A DNA stretch of 64,000 nt from Halorutilus salinus (GCF_026242195.1 NZ_RKLV01000009.1:1-64000); one strand, 5' to 3'. Positions 24,665 to 34,319 are shown, counted from the stretch's first letter. The notes: generated from the letters alone by a model not told the origin. A program made the numbers and translations.

Positions 24665-27406
24665 ATGGACGAGGACGAGTACCGTCTCGACTACTTCGAG
24701 GACAACGGATTCGTCCGGAAGACCTGCCCCGGATGCGGGCGCGGGTTCTGGACACGCGACGCCTCGAAGGAGTCGTGCGGTGAACCCCCCTGCGACGAGT
24801 ATTCGTTCATCGGAAACCCGCCTTTCGAAGACGAGTTCACTCTCGAAGGGATGCGTGAGGAGTTTCTCTCCTTCTTCGAGGACAGCGATCACGAACGCGT
24901 AGAGCCTTACCCCGTCGACGCCTCGCGGTGGCGTGACGACGTTCTTCTGACTCAGGCTTCCATCTACGACTTCCAGCCTCTGGTCACGTCGGGTGAGACG
25001 CCACCGCCCGCGAACCCTCTCTGTATCTCCCAGCCGTGTATACGTATGCAGGATATCGACAACGTGGGTAAGACGGGGAGGCACACGCTCGCGTTCGAGA
25101 TGATGGCGCACCATGCGTTCAACTCACGGACGGACGACGGTGCGTACGAGGGTGAGGTATACTGGAAGGAGGAGACGGTGGCGTACTGCGACGGCTTTCT
25201 CGAACATCTCGGCGCGCCCCTCGACGAGGTTACGTATGTGGAGTCACCGTGGGTCGGCGGCGGTAACGCGGGTCCCGCATTCGAGGTCATCCTACGCGGC
25301 GCGGAGGTAGCGACGCTCGTCTTCATGGATCTCGAACTCGACGAAGACGGCGAGTACGAGATGAAGGACGGCAAGACGTACTCCAAGATGGACAACTACA
25401 TCGTCGATACGGGGTACGGTCTGGAGCGTTTCGCGTGGCTGAGTCAGGGAACGCCGACGGTCTACGAGGCTATCTACCCCGACATGGTCGACGAGATACT
25501 CGACGCCGCGTGTATCGAACGCGCCGACGAAGAGATACTCGCAGACGTCGCGCGTCTCGCGGGGAAGATGGACGCCGACGAGGTTGACGACCTCCGCGCC
25601 GTACGCCAGCAGGTCGCAGAGGACGTCGGTCTATCACTCGACGAACTCGACGAGATACTTACGCCCGTCGAGAACGCCTTCGGTGTCGCCGACCATACGC
25701 GTGTCCTCGCATACATGCTCGGCGACGGTATCGTTCCGTCGAACGTCGGAACCGGATACCTCGCGCGTCTCGTTCTACGGCGCACCGTACGTCTCGCCGA
25801 TGAGATAGGTCTCGACGTACCTCTCGAAGACCTCGTTGACGAACAGGCGAAACGTCTCGGCTACAGAAACCGCGACGTGATCGAGGACGTCGTACGTGAG
25901 GAGGTCGAGAAGTACGAGGAGACGCTTGAACGCGGCGGGCGTCTCGTACGCAGGAAGGCGGAGGAGTACGCGGGTGAAGGCTCCATACCCAACGACGAAC
26001 TCGTGGAGATGTACGACTCACACGGTATACAGCCGGATACCGTCGCCGAGATCGCCGATCAAGAGGGCGTCGATGTCGACGTACCCGATGACTTCTACGC
26101 GCAGGTCGCCGACCGTCACGAGGAGCGCGAGAGCGCCGAGAAGGACGACGCGTCGACGGGTGTCGACGACGATCTACCCGAAACCGACCTCCTGTTCTAC
26201 GACGACGTCGAGCGCACCGAGTTCGAGGCTGTCGTCCTCAACACCTACTACGACGAGGACGACGAGTCGTACGAGATCGTCCTCGACCAGACGCGTTTCT
26301 ACCCCGAAGGCGGAGGACAGCCTCCCGACACGGGGGTTCTCGAAAACGGTGAGGTCGCACACGTTGAGGACGTACAGAAACGCGACGGCGTCGTCTTCCA
26401 CCGCACAGACAAGCCGTTGAGCAAGGGCGACGTCGTGCGCGGACAGGTCGATCCGGATCGCCGACGCGCACTCATGCGTAACCATACGGCGACCCATACC
26501 GTTATCGATGCGGCGCGGCGCGTCCTTGGCGATCACGTACGTCAGGCGGGCGCTCAGAAAGGAGTCGAATCCTCGCGTATAGATATCACGCACCACAAAC
26601 GTCTCACCGACGACGACGTGCGCGAGATAGAGCGCGTCGCCAACGAAACCGTACGTGACAACGTGCAGGTCGACGACGAATGGCTCGACAGACACGAGGC
26701 GGAGGAGGAGCACGGATTCGGTCTGTATCAGGGCGGTATACCCGCGGGCGAGGAGATACGTGTCGTGCATGTCGACGACGACGTGCAGGCTTGCGGAGGT
26801 ACGCACGTCCGGCGTACGGGTGACATCGGCTACATAAAGGTACGTAACACGGAACGTATACAGGACGGTGTCGAACGTATCGTCTTCTCGGCGGGCGACG
26901 CCGCTGTCGAGGCTTCGCAGGAGGTCGAACGCGTAGCCGACGAAGCATCCGACGTGTTCGGCGTGCCACGCGACGACCTCCCCGCGACCGCCGAACGTTT
27001 CTTCGACGAATGGAAGGAGCGCGGAAAACGCGTCGATGAGCTACGGTCGGAGCTTGCGGAGATACGCGCCGAAGCCTCCGACGACGACACGGTCGAGATA
27101 GAGGGCGTGCCCGTCGTTACACGCCGTATGGACGCGGGTATGGACGAGCTACGTACAGCGGCGAACACCGTCGTCGACGAAGGAAAGGTCGCCGTCTTCG
27201 CGGGCGGCGACGGTAGCGCAACCGTCGTCGTCGGGGTTCCTGAGAACACGGACGTGGACGCCGGGGATGTCGCGGGGGAACTCTCGTCGTTCCTTGGCGG
27301 CGACGGCGGCGGTTCGCCCGCGTTCGGTCAGGGCGGCGGTCCAGATACGGAGAAGGTCAACGAGGCTCTTGAGGAGTCGAAACGTATAATCGAGGAACAG
27401 ATATGA
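24665..27406 (+). CDS. alaS: Alanyl-tRNA synthetase
   Basis: 913 residues. The archaeal-type N-terminus has a Cys cluster ([15 protein letters not shown]), followed by the class II aminoacylation core ([21 protein letters not shown]). The editing domain carries MRNHTATH (the HxxxH zinc ligands) and QACGGTHV (CxxxH). A C-terminal DHHA1-like Gly-rich domain ends the protein ([11 protein letters not shown]). It charges tRNA-Ala and clears mis-acylated Ser/Gly. The start ATG 24665 matches the archaeal N-terminus; an open extension to 24551 looks non-coding. Overlaps thrC by 4 bases. Confidence 0.98.
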   Translation: MDEDEYRLDYFEDNGFVRKTCPGCGRGFWTRDASKESCGEPPCDEYSFIGNPPFEDEFTLEGMREEFLSFFEDSDHERVEPYPVDASRWRDDVLLTQASIYDFQPLVTSGETPPPANPLCISQPCIRMQDIDNVGKTGRHTLAFEMMAHHAFNSRTDDGAYEGEVYWKEETVAYCDGFLEHLGAPLDEVTYVESPWVGGGNAGPAFEVILRGAEVATLVFMDLELDEDGEYEMKDGKTYSKMDNYIVDTGYGLERFAWLSQGTPTVYEAIYPDMVDEILDAACIERADEEILADVARLAGKMDADEVDDLRAVRQQVAEDVGLSLDELDEILTPVENAFGVADHTRVLAYMLGDGIVPSNVGTGYLARLVLRRTVRLADEIGLDVPLEDLVDEQAKRLGYRNRDVIEDVVREEVEKYEETLERGGRLVRRKAEEYAGEGSIPNDELVEMYDSHGIQPDTVAEIADQEGVDVDVPDDFYAQVADRHEERESAEKDDASTGVDDDLPETDLLFYDDVERTEFEAVVLNTYYDEDDESYEIVLDQTRFYPEGGGQPPDTGVLENGEVAHVEDVQKRDGVVFHRTDKPLSKGDVVRGQVDPDRRRALMRNHTATHTVIDAARRVLGDHVRQAGAQKGVESSRIDITHHKRLTDDDVREIERVANETVRDNVQVDDEWLDRHEAEEEHGFGLYQGGIPAGEEIRVVHVDDDVQACGGTHVRRTGDIGYIKVRNTERIQDGVERIVFSAGDAAVEASQEVERVADEASDVFGVPRDDLPATAERFFDEWKERGKRVDELRSELAEIRAEASDDDTVEIEGVPVVTRRMDAGMDELRTAANTVVDEGKVAVFAGGDGSATVVVGVPENTDVDAGDVAGELSSFLGGDGGGSPAFGQGGGPDTEKVNEALEESKRIIEEQI

Positions 27407-28590
27407 CATGGCTACAGTGCATCGAGTGCGATGAGAGGTACAGCGGCGGTGAACCGCGTTACACCTGCGACTGCGGAGGTCTGCTGGAGGTACGTTACGA
27501 GGAGATACCTTCGCGTTCGGACTTCACGGGACCGCTTGGTGTCTGGCGTTACTCGTCGATACTCCCGCTTGAAACAGCCGACAGCGTTACACTCCACGAG
27601 GGCGGTACGCCGCTGTACGACGCAGGAAAGCTGTCCGACGAACTCGGCGTCGATATACACGTCAAGCACGAGGGGATGAACCCGACGTGCTCGTTCAAGG
27701 ACCGCGGTATGACGGTCGGCGTCTCAAAGGCTATCGAACTCGGTATCGAACGCGTCGCGTGCGCCTCGACGGGCAACACGAGCGCCGCCCTCTCAGCGTA
27801 CGGTGCCGCCGCCGACATACCCGCCGTCGTCCTTCTCCCTCAGGACAAGGTCGCTATGGGCAAGGTGGCTCAGGCTCTGATGCACGGCGCGGAACTCGTC
27901 GAGTTAGACGGAAACTTCGATGAATGCCTCCGTATCGTACGTGATCTCGCCGACGAGGGCTTCTTCTACGTCCTAAACTCGATAAACCCGTACAGGCTCG
28001 AAGGACAGAAGACGATCGCGTTCGAGCTACTCGAACAGCTAAACTGGGAGCTACCCGACCGTGTCGTCCTGCCAATCGGGAACGCGGGCAACATCAGCGC
28101 AATCTACAAGGGTTTCCGTGAGTTCTACCACGCCGGTATCATAGAAGAGATACCGATGATGACGGGGGTGCAGGCGGAAGGAGCCTCACCTCTCGTCGGC
28201 GCGTTACAGAAAAGCGGACCTCTCGAACCGTTCGAGTCGCCCGAGACGAAGGCGACTGCGATACGTATAGGCGACCCGGTCAACGCTCCGAAGGCGCGCG
28301 AGGCGATAGGGGAGACGGGCGGAACGGCGACGAGCGTAACCGACGAGGAACTCATGGACGCTCAGGTCAAGCTTGCACAGTACGAGGGTATCGGTGTCGA
28401 ACCCGCGAGCGCGACGAGCGTCGCAGGCGTCCGTAAGCTACTCGACGAGGGTGTGATAGACAGTACCGAAACGATCGCATGTGTCACGACCGGACACGTC
28501 CTCAAGGATCCCGACGCCGCACTTGAGGCATCGGGCGATACGGTAAAGACGGACGCGACACGCGAAGCGGTGCGGAACGCGCTTAACTAA
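27403..28590 (+). CDS. thrC: Threonine synthase
   Basis: 395 residues. An N-terminal rubredoxin-like Cys cluster (CIEC and TCDCGG) precedes the PLP fold. The internal-aldimine Lys is K99 in [25 protein letters not shown] is the substrate loop, and GNAGNISA binds the PLP phosphate. It converts O-phosphohomoserine to threonine. Start set by the ATGA overlap with alaS. The stop overlaps the convergent membrane-protein gene by 4 bases. A second, altered family member lies at 46545-47450. Confidence 0.97.
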   Translation: MTWLQCIECDERYSGGEPRYTCDCGGLLEVRYEEIPSRSDFTGPLGVWRYSSILPLETADSVTLHEGGTPLYDAGKLSDELGVDIHVKHEGMNPTCSFKDRGMTVGVSKAIELGIERVACASTGNTSAALSAYGAAADIPAVVLLPQDKVAMGKVAQALMHGAELVELDGNFDECLRIVRDLADEGFFYVLNSINPYRLEGQKTIAFELLEQLNWELPDRVVLPIGNAGNISAIYKGFREFYHAGIIEEIPMMTGVQAEGASPLVGALQKSGPLEPFESPETKATAIRIGDPVNAPKAREAIGETGGTATSVTDEELMDAQVKLAQYEGIGVEPASATSVAGVRKLLDEGVIDSTETIACVTTGHVLKDPDAALEASGDTVKTDATREAVRNALN

Positions 28591-29153
28591 CCGCTCGTCC
28601 TTCCTTTCTCTGCGACAGCCTTGAAGACGCGCCCGACGACGACGAGGACAAGAGAGACGACGACAGCCAGAACCACCCATGTTGCGAGCGATATTACCGA
28701 GTCGATGGTACCCGACGTTATACTCCCCGCATCGATCGAACCTGCGCTGAACCACGAACCGCCGCCTACCGAGACGTTCGAGCCTTCCACGTCCTGCGCT
28801 TGCGCGCCTATGACGCTGACCTCCATACCCTGAAAGACGATGCTGGATATATACAAGGCAAAGGGCGTAAAAACTGTAAGAACCGCCGAGATGTACGAGG
28901 TCGAACCAGCAACCTCGGCAGGGAGGTCTTTGTTGGACAGATGGTAGCCAGTAGCGACGCCAAATACGACGAAAGCACCCGCCGACGCGTAGATGTTTAT
29001 GTTCCTCGTCGCGTACGCGGCTATACCGCCGAGTATGACCGCCCCCGCCACGGCGGTCACGAGAACCTTCGGTGGCGTACCTCCGTCCTCGCCGTCTTCT
29101 CCGTCGTTACCTCCCTCGCCTTCTGTGTCAACCTGTACCGAGATACATCTCAC
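28587..29153 (-). CDS. Hypothetical four-helix membrane protein
   Basis: 188 residues starting at GTG 29153. A very acidic Gly/Glu/Asp-rich N-terminus (about residues 8-27) precedes four hydrophobic segments at about 30-47, 52-70, 86-107 and 158-178. Between helices three and four is a Ser/Gly/Ile stretch with regular spacing (SAGSIDAGSITSGTIDS) that probably faces outside. A TAATATA box lies about 25 nt upstream of the GTG, supporting a leaderless start there. I do not recognise the family. Convergent with thrC. Confidence 0.65.
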   Translation of the reverse strand: MRCISVQVDTEGEGGNDGEDGEDGGTPPKVLVTAVAGAVILGGIAAYATRNINIYASAGAFVVFGVATGYHLSNKDLPAEVAGSTSYISAVLTVFTPFALYISSIVFQGMEVSVIGAQAQDVEGSNVSVGGGSWFSAGSIDAGSITSGTIDSVISLATWVVLAVVVSLVLVVVGRVFKAVAEKGRTSG

Positions 29154-29214
29154 CCTTTGGGAAGTTCCCGACCGCCGGTATATTACTCTTTTGGCTGGCT
29201 TTCCGGTATCGGTA

Positions 29215-29224
29215 CGGTTAAATC
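29215..29224 (+). promoter_or_regulatory. TATA-like box before the coiled-coil/PiT operon
   Basis: CGGTTAAATC. With the usual haloarchaeal spacing, transcription would begin near 29246-29250, that is at or just before the open frame described in the next entry. Confidence 0.45.
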
Positions 29225-29249
29225 CTGCCCGGTGTAACGTCCTCAGGGT

Positions 29250-29411
29250 GTAAGTATCTCGGTAGAAAGAGACCGGCAGATATACATAGATGTTATCTAC
29301 GGTATAGTATTCTTCATCGGTTTCGTCGTTCTCGTATTCCGTCCCGACACACGTGTCGCCGCCTTCCTCGGCGGTCTCGTCTTCGGGTACGGACTCAACG
29401 TCTGGGGTAAG
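29250..29411 (+). other. Probable N-terminal coding extension without a standard start codon
   Basis: In frame with the ATG at 29412, the frame is open back to a TAA at 29235. From 29250 it reads VSISVERDRQIYIDVIYGIV and continues with two hydrophobic segments and a FLGGLVFGYGLNVW motif, in typical local codon use. No ATG, GTG or TTG occurs in this frame upstream of 29412. GTG at 29248 sits at the expected leaderless start but reads GTG-TAA; the in-frame codon there is GTA (29250). A non-standard start, a frameshift or a base-call error would each explain this. Confidence 0.6.
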
Positions 29412-30077
29412 ATGGAGTTCCGTGACAAGATCCTGCGCGAGTACGTCTCAGAGGAGACCGAAAAGAAGGTCGATGAGAAGGTCGGTGAGGTCGAAAAGAA
29501 GGCTGAGGAGCGCGCAAAGGAGACCGTCGAGGAGGTAAGCAAGGGCGTCGGCGAGGTCGAGAAACGCGTCGAACAGAAGGTTGAACAGGTTGAGGAGAAG
29601 GTCGGCGAGGTCGAAAAGAAGGCGGAGGAGACGGCGAAAGAGAAGGTGGAGGAGAAGGTCGAGGAGACGGTAGGCGAAGAGGTTGAGGAGAAGGTCGGCG
29701 AGGTCGAAAAGAAGGCGGAGGAGACGGCGGAAGAGAAGGCGGAGGAGAAGGTTGAGGAGACGATAGGCGAAGAGGTCGAAAGACGTGTCGAGGAGGAGGT
29801 CGAAAGGAAGGCTGAGGAGAAGATAGAGGAGAAGGCGGAGAAGAAGGCGGAGGAGAAGCTCGAAGAAACCATAGAGGACGACGTTGTCGATGAGAAGGTC
29901 GAGGAGAAGGTTGAACAGAAGGCGGAGAAGAAGGTTGAGGAGACTGTTGAAAAGAAGGCTGAGGAGAAGATAGAACAGAAAGCCGAGGAGAAGATAGAAC
30001 AGAAAGCCGAGGAGAAAGCGGAGGAGAAGGTCGAGGAGATAGTCGAGGAGAAGGTTGAAGAGGAAGACGACGGATGA
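29412..30077 (+). CDS. Glu/Lys-rich coiled-coil protein, probably membrane-anchored
   Basis: From the first ATG, 221 residues made almost entirely of Glu, Lys, Val and Ala in heptad-like units (VEEKVGEVEKKAEE and variants), predicting one very long coiled coil. Lys content is far above anything else in this window, which is odd for a haloarchaeon. The frame continues upstream through two probable membrane helices (see the 29250-29411 entry), giving a short membrane hairpin plus a cytosolic or external rod. It overlaps the PiT transporter gene by 4 bases, so the two may form a complex. Family unknown; apolipoprotein- or prefoldin-like hits would be composition artefacts. Confidence 0.7.
   Translation: MEFRDKILREYVSEETEKKVDEKVGEVEKKAEERAKETVEEVSKGVGEVEKRVEQKVEQVEEKVGEVEKKAEETAKEKVEEKVEETVGEEVEEKVGEVEKKAEETAEEKAEEKVEETIGEEVERRVEEEVERKAEEKIEEKAEKKAEEKLEETIEDDVVDEKVEEKVEQKAEKKVEETVEKKAEEKIEQKAEEKIEQKAEEKAEEKVEEIVEEKVEEEDDG
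29588..29729 (+). repeat. 49-bp exact direct repeat in coiled-coil gene
   Basis: The 49 bases at 29588-29636 recur identically at 29681-29729, a period of 93 bases (31 codons). This indicates recent internal duplication or gene conversion within the coiled-coil repeat. Confidence 0.9.
29961..30008 (+). repeat. 24-bp perfect tandem repeat in coiled-coil gene
   Basis: Two adjacent identical 24-base units (29961-29984 and 29985-30008) encode EEKIEQKA twice. The in-frame unit allows expansion or contraction of the rod by eight residues, about one heptad. Confidence 0.9.
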
Positions 30078-31135
30078 CCGAGCTGGCGCTTCTGAGCCTC
30101 GGTCTCCTAACAGCCGTCTTCGTCGCTATCAACGTCGGCGGTTCGTCGACGGGCGTCTGTTTCGGTCCCGCCGTCGGTAGCGGTGTCGTGTCGATGCGGG
30201 CGGCGTCGGCGCTCATGGCGTTCTTCGCTCTCATAGGTGGCGTGGTCGTAGGACCTAACGTCGTCGAGACTATGGGACGTGACCTCGTGCCTCCGAGTGA
30301 GTTCACTCTCGCCGCCGCGACGGCGGTTCTTCTGTTTACGGGTATCGGACTCGCTCTCAGCAACTACCTACGTATCTCCGCGAGCACGAGCCAGATCGCC
30401 GTCGTTGCTATCGCAGGTATGGGTGTCGCGCTCAACGTTCTCGACTGGGGGATCTTCGGCTTCATACTCACGTGGTGGATACTCTCGGCGATTATCGCCT
30501 TCTGGATATCCGTCGTCGTCGGCAGGTACTTCTACGACCGTCTCGTCTCCGTCCTCGACTTCGGCGACGACGGCGACAAGAGCGCGTTCGGCGAGTACCT
30601 CGTTATCGGCGTCGGCTGTTACATGGCGTTTAGCGCGGGGGCGTCGAACGTCGCAAACGCAGTCGCGCCCCTCGTGGGAGGCGGCGAGAGCATAGCGATG
30701 GTTCCCGCCGTCGTCATGGGAGGCGTCGCGATCGGCGTCGGTGCGTTCGTCATAGGTCCACGGACGATGGACACCGTGGGTAACAAGATAACCGATCTGT
30801 CGCTCGAAGCCGCGCTCGTGGTCGAACTCGTCGCAGGAACCATTATCACGCTCCTGAGCCTCGCAGGTATACCCGCGAGCCTTGCGATAGTCGCCACGCT
30901 CTCGGTCATAGGACTCGGCTGGGGACGTGCGACGAGACGCGTACCCGTGCGTTCGGACGTAGCCGTCGGCGAACTCCCGCAGGAGGAACGCGCCAAGATA
31001 CGTGAGGATCGCCTCAACATGTACGACCTCGGCACGTCACGGCGTATCGTGGCGACGTGGATAATAGCGCCCGTACTCGCCGGGAGTCTCGCGTTCGCCG
31101 CCTTCGGCGCGGCGGTCTACGTCGGACTGATATAG
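30074..31135 (+). CDS. PiT-family inorganic phosphate transporter
   Basis: 353 residues with about ten hydrophobic helices. The two PiT signature copies are present: residues about 16-50 (NVGGSSTGVCFGPAVGSGVVS and GPNVVETMG) and about 190-235 (SAGASNVANAVAPLVGG, GPRTMDTVG). These transporters take up phosphate with H+ or Na+. Most partner with a PhoU-like protein; here the partner position is taken by the coiled-coil gene, whose stop overlaps this start by 4 bases. A cytosolic loop near residue 155 contains the charged DFGDDGDKSAFGE. Confidence 0.92.
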   Translation: MTELALLSLGLLTAVFVAINVGGSSTGVCFGPAVGSGVVSMRAASALMAFFALIGGVVVGPNVVETMGRDLVPPSEFTLAAATAVLLFTGIGLALSNYLRISASTSQIAVVAIAGMGVALNVLDWGIFGFILTWWILSAIIAFWISVVVGRYFYDRLVSVLDFGDDGDKSAFGEYLVIGVGCYMAFSAGASNVANAVAPLVGGGESIAMVPAVVMGGVAIGVGAFVIGPRTMDTVGNKITDLSLEAALVVELVAGTIITLLSLAGIPASLAIVATLSVIGLGWGRATRRVPVRSDVAVGELPQEERAKIREDRLNMYDLGTSRRIVATWIIAPVLAGSLAFAAFGAAVYVGLI

Positions 31136-31165
31136 AGTTATCCGTTAGGCGCGTCATCGTTCCGT

Positions 31166-32245
31166 ATGGACGAAGAACCGCTTGGGTTCCTACGCACATT
31201 GGTAGAGACAGCTTCGCCGTCGGGTTTTGAGGACGAGAACCTCGCCAACTGGCGCGAACGCGTCGAGGAAGTCGCCGACGAGGTAGAGACGGACGCCTAC
31301 GGAAACACGACGGCGACGGTCAACCCCGGATCCGAAACGTCGGTCGTCGTCACGGGACACGTCGACGAGATCGCGCTCATGGTTAACCATATCACCGACG
31401 ACGGCTACGTCTACCTCAAGAAGGTGGGCGGTATCGACACGGGCGTGGCTCAGGGACAGCGCCTCCGTATACACGGCGGCGACAGCGACGTACCCGGAGT
31501 CGTCGCACGGAAGCCCGTACATCTACAGGAGGACGAGGAGCGCGAAAAGATACCCGACATGGGCGAAATCTACGTCGATATAGGCGCGGAGGACGCCGAG
31601 GAAGCGCGCGACGCGGGCGTACACGTCGGCGCGACGGCGACGTACGAAGCCGGCTTCGAACACCTACTCGGCGACACCGTCGCGGGACGTGGACTCGACA
31701 ACCGTATAGGAGCGTGGATAGCCGCCGAAACGCTGCGCTCCGTCGACGCAGATGAACTCGACGTGACCCTGCACGCGACCGCGACGGTACAGGAGGAACT
31801 CGGTCTACGCGGCGCACGTATGGCGGGCTACTCGCTCGATCCTGACGTCGCACTCGTCGTCGACGTGACCTTCGCAACCGACGTACCCGACGTCGCGGAG
31901 ACCGAGCACGGCGACGTCTCGCTCGGTGAGGGTCCGACGCTGAAACACGGAAAGGAGAACCATCCCGTCGTCCTCGACCGTCTGCGCGAGGTCGCCGACA
32001 CGAACGGTATCGAGACACAGGACGAGGCGATAATGACACGCGGCGCGACCGACGGTGACGCCTTCTACGTCGCACGCGGCGCGACACCCACAGTCTCCGT
32101 CGGCGTACCCAACCGCAACATGCATACAACCTCCGAACTCGTCGACCTCAACGATCTTGAGAACGCGCGCGACCTCTTTACAGGATTCGTCGAGTCGCTC
32201 GAAGACGGCGCGGGTTTCGGACGCCCGGACAGCCGTTCGGTGTAG
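31166..32245 (+). CDS. M42-family metallo-aminopeptidase
   Basis: 359 residues. Metal-site motifs in order: TGHVDEIALMV (His, Asp), GRGLDNRIGAW (bridging Asp), TVQEELGLRGA (catalytic and ligand Glu pair), VVDVTFATDVPD (Asp) and PNRNMHTTSE (His). M42 enzymes (TET-type) form large complexes that trim peptides in the cytosol. The length is the usual 340-360. Stands alone between the PiT gene and the MBL gene. Confidence 0.95.
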   Translation: MDEEPLGFLRTLVETASPSGFEDENLANWRERVEEVADEVETDAYGNTTATVNPGSETSVVVTGHVDEIALMVNHITDDGYVYLKKVGGIDTGVAQGQRLRIHGGDSDVPGVVARKPVHLQEDEEREKIPDMGEIYVDIGAEDAEEARDAGVHVGATATYEAGFEHLLGDTVAGRGLDNRIGAWIAAETLRSVDADELDVTLHATATVQEELGLRGARMAGYSLDPDVALVVDVTFATDVPDVAETEHGDVSLGEGPTLKHGKENHPVVLDRLREVADTNGIETQDEAIMTRGATDGDAFYVARGATPTVSVGVPNRNMHTTSELVDLNDLENARDLFTGFVESLEDGAGFGRPDSRSV

Positions 32246-32257
32246 ATGAGACGGCGC

Positions 32258-32264
32258 GTTTAAG
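32258..32264 (+). promoter_or_regulatory. TATA-like box for MBL hydrolase gene
   Basis: GTTTAAG centred 28 nt before the ATG at 32289. This supports that ATG over the in-frame one seven codons upstream (32268), which would fall inside the core promoter region. Confidence 0.5.
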
Positions 32265-32288
32265 TCGGTGGCTTTCCGACGTTCCCGT

Positions 32289-33020
32289 ATGAAGCTCACC
32301 TTTCTCGGGACAGGGAGCGCCATACCTTCCGAACGCGTACACAGCGGTCTTATCGTCGAGGACGAGGGCTTCCTGTTCGACTGCGGTAGCGGTGTTCTGC
32401 ACAACCTCAACAGGTCACGGGTTCCCGTCGACGGAGTTACGAACATCTTTCTGACGCATACGCATCTCGACCACGTCAACGACCTGATGGCGCTCGTCAA
32501 GGCGGACTGGTTGCTCGGACGCGAGGCTATACACGTATACGGACCCCCCGGAACCACGGAGACGTTGAACCATCTCGTCGACGCGTACGACTACCTCCGC
32601 GACAAGATGACTATCGGTATCACCGAGTTCGAACCCGGTGACTCGTTCGAGGTTGGCGGGCATAGCTTCGAGACGTTCCCGACGGAGCACAGCGTGCCGT
32701 CGACGGCGTACCGTATGGACGACTCTTTCGTCTACACGGGTGACACCGAGGCGGTCGAGGGTATCGCGGAGTTCGCGAGCGGCTGTGACGTTCTTATACA
32801 CGAATGCTCGTTCCCCGACGAGATCGAGGTCAGCAACCATACGCGCCCTTCGACTCTCGCGCCCGTTCTCGAAGACTGCTTCGTGAACCGTGTCTACCTG
32901 ACACATCTCTATCCGCATACGCGCGGCGAGGAGGAGGCGATGGTTGAGACGGTTGGTGAGCATTACGGAGGCGAGGTTCATATCGCCGAGGACATGCAGA
33001 CCGTGGAGGTCAAGGACTGA
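32289..33020 (+). CDS. MBL-fold metallo-hydrolase (RNase Z-like)
   Basis: 243 residues. MKLTFLGTGSAIPS is the usual RNase Z-like opening, FLTHTHLDHVND is the HxHxDH metal site, TEHSVPSTAYR and VYTGDTEAVEG supply the next His and Asp, and TRPSTLAPVLEDC with LTHLYPHT completes the site. The exosite arm of true tRNase Z is not obvious, so tRNA 3' processing is possible but not proven. Convergent with the methyltransferase gene, overlapping it by 11 bases. Confidence 0.9.
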   Translation: MKLTFLGTGSAIPSERVHSGLIVEDEGFLFDCGSGVLHNLNRSRVPVDGVTNIFLTHTHLDHVNDLMALVKADWLLGREAIHVYGPPGTTETLNHLVDAYDYLRDKMTIGITEFEPGDSFEVGGHSFETFPTEHSVPSTAYRMDDSFVYTGDTEAVEGIAEFASGCDVLIHECSFPDEIEVSNHTRPSTLAPVLEDCFVNRVYLTHLYPHTRGEEEAMVETVGEHYGGEVHIAEDMQTVEVKD

Positions 33021-33936
33021 CGGTGTCTGTCGTCGGTTCGAGTAGTGCGACGTAGAATCCGCCCGTGTCGTTCTGGTGCGGGTAGAAACGGCGTGTGTCG
33101 CGCACCGGGTCGGCGTACGTCTCTCCTTGCCATTCCGTAACACCCGGCGACGAACCGAGACCGACGTCGAACGGTACGACGCGCGCATCGTCGTTACGTA
33201 CGGCGTGATCGACGACCGCCTCGTTCTCCTCCGGCGCGAACGTACACGTCGAGTAGACGACGCGTCCGCCGTCGCGTACGAGCTTGAGCGCCCGCGTCAG
33301 TATCCCTTTCTGGACACCTGAGACCGACGCGCGTTCGTCGTCGGAGACCGCGCCGGCTTCGCTGTACTCGGGGTTCTTACGTACAGTGCCCTCTGACGTA
33401 CACGGAACGTCGACAAGGGCGGCGTCGAAGTCGACACCGCCGGGGAACCTGCGTCCGTCATAGCTCGTAACCGCGACGTTGGTGAGACCGAGACGGTCGG
33501 TGTTGTTACGCAGGGCGGCTATACGTCCCACGTTGTCGTCGTTTGCTACGACGCCCGCTGAGTGGGCGGCGACCTGCGTCGTCTTGCTACCCGGTGCGGC
33601 GCAGATATCGAGAACGAGACCGTCTCCGAGCGACACCTCCGACCGGCGGAGGACGACGGGCGGTAGCATGCTGACCTCTTCCTGTACCGCGATCCAGCCG
33701 AGGTAGTGCGCCACCGTGTTACCGACCTTTGCGTCGTCGGGTTCGTCGATACGGAAGCCGTCCGCGAACCAGTCGAAACGGTCGACGCCGAAGCCTGCGG
33801 CGGTAAGAGAGTCGCGCACCTCTCCGAACGACGACTTGGCGGGGTTGACACGTCCCGTACGCGGAACGGGCTTTTCGCAAGCCTCGACGAACGCCTCGTA
33901 GCCGTCTACGATTGAGCGGTAACGTTCGAGCGTCAT
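33010..33936 (-). CDS. NOL1/NOP2/Sun-family RNA m5C methyltransferase
   Basis: 308 residues. SAM-binding motif I LDICAAPGSKTTQVA, motif IV DVPCTSEGTVRKNP with one of the two catalytic Cys, motif VI YSTCTFAPEENE with the other, and a C-terminal NDTGGFYVALLE. These residues are diagnostic of cytosine-5 methyltransferases acting on tRNA or rRNA. No PUA domain is visible, so the target cannot be assigned. Translationally coupled (4-base overlap) to the small gene upstream. Confidence 0.93.
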   Translation of the reverse strand: MTLERYRSIVDGYEAFVEACEKPVPRTGRVNPAKSSFGEVRDSLTAAGFGVDRFDWFADGFRIDEPDDAKVGNTVAHYLGWIAVQEEVSMLPPVVLRRSEVSLGDGLVLDICAAPGSKTTQVAAHSAGVVANDDNVGRIAALRNNTDRLGLTNVAVTSYDGRRFPGGVDFDAALVDVPCTSEGTVRKNPEYSEAGAVSDDERASVSGVQKGILTRALKLVRDGGRVVYSTCTFAPEENEAVVDHAVRNDDARVVPFDVGLGSSPGVTEWQGETYADPVRDTRRFYPHQNDTGGFYVALLEPTTDTVSP

Positions 33937-34319
33937 AGAACCCTTTCGAGCGGGTTCTCGTCGGCGTCGTGTTCACGTAGACGGTCGGCTGTATCAGCGA
34001 GCGTTTCGTCACGCAGGAGGTCGTTCAGGGCTTCGAGACGTTCCGCCGCGCCGTCGACGTAGACGATATCCTGTAACGTCAGCACGGCGTTGCCGTCAAG
34101 GTTCTCCGAAACAGTTCCCTGAACCTCGTTTCCCTCGTACGTTCCCTCGAACTCGGCGTGCGAGGCACCCGGCGCGAACTCGGCTACGTCGATGTCCTCG
34201 AAATCGGCGTCGAAGACCTCGGTGACCGCGTTCTCGACGGCGTCGACACCGACCGAGTCCAAACGGACGATGAGACGGTAGGTACGTTCGGCGAAGAGTT
34301 CGAGGGTTTCGTCCGTCAT
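33933..34319 (-). CDS. Hypothetical acidic protein
   Basis: 128 residues, about a quarter Asp/Glu, no Cys, no membrane segment. The first part alternates predicted strands (RLIVRLDSVGVDAVENAVTEVF) and the C-terminus is helical (AAERLEALNDLLRDETLADTADRLRE). I do not recognise a named family, though the gene lies in what looks like an aroE-hypothetical-methyltransferase operon with 4-base overlaps on both sides. That tight coupling is the only hint of function. Confidence 0.7.
   Translation of the reverse strand: MTDETLELFAERTYRLIVRLDSVGVDAVENAVTEVFDADFEDIDVAEFAPGASHAEFEGTYEGNEVQGTVSENLDGNAVLTLQDIVYVDGAAERLEALNDLLRDETLADTADRLREHDADENPLERVL

Noticed and set aside
29588-30008. Possible CRISPR-like repeats
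   Set aside because: The repeats are in frame within a coding region, of two unrelated unit lengths, with no spacers of constant size and no cas genes in the window.
29395-30363. 322-residue leftward open frame, Ser/Pro/Arg-rich, opposite the coiled-coil and PiT genes
   Set aside because: It is a mirror of the Glu/Lys repeat on the other strand (GAG/AAG read as CTC/CTT); composition and lack of motifs show it is not a gene.
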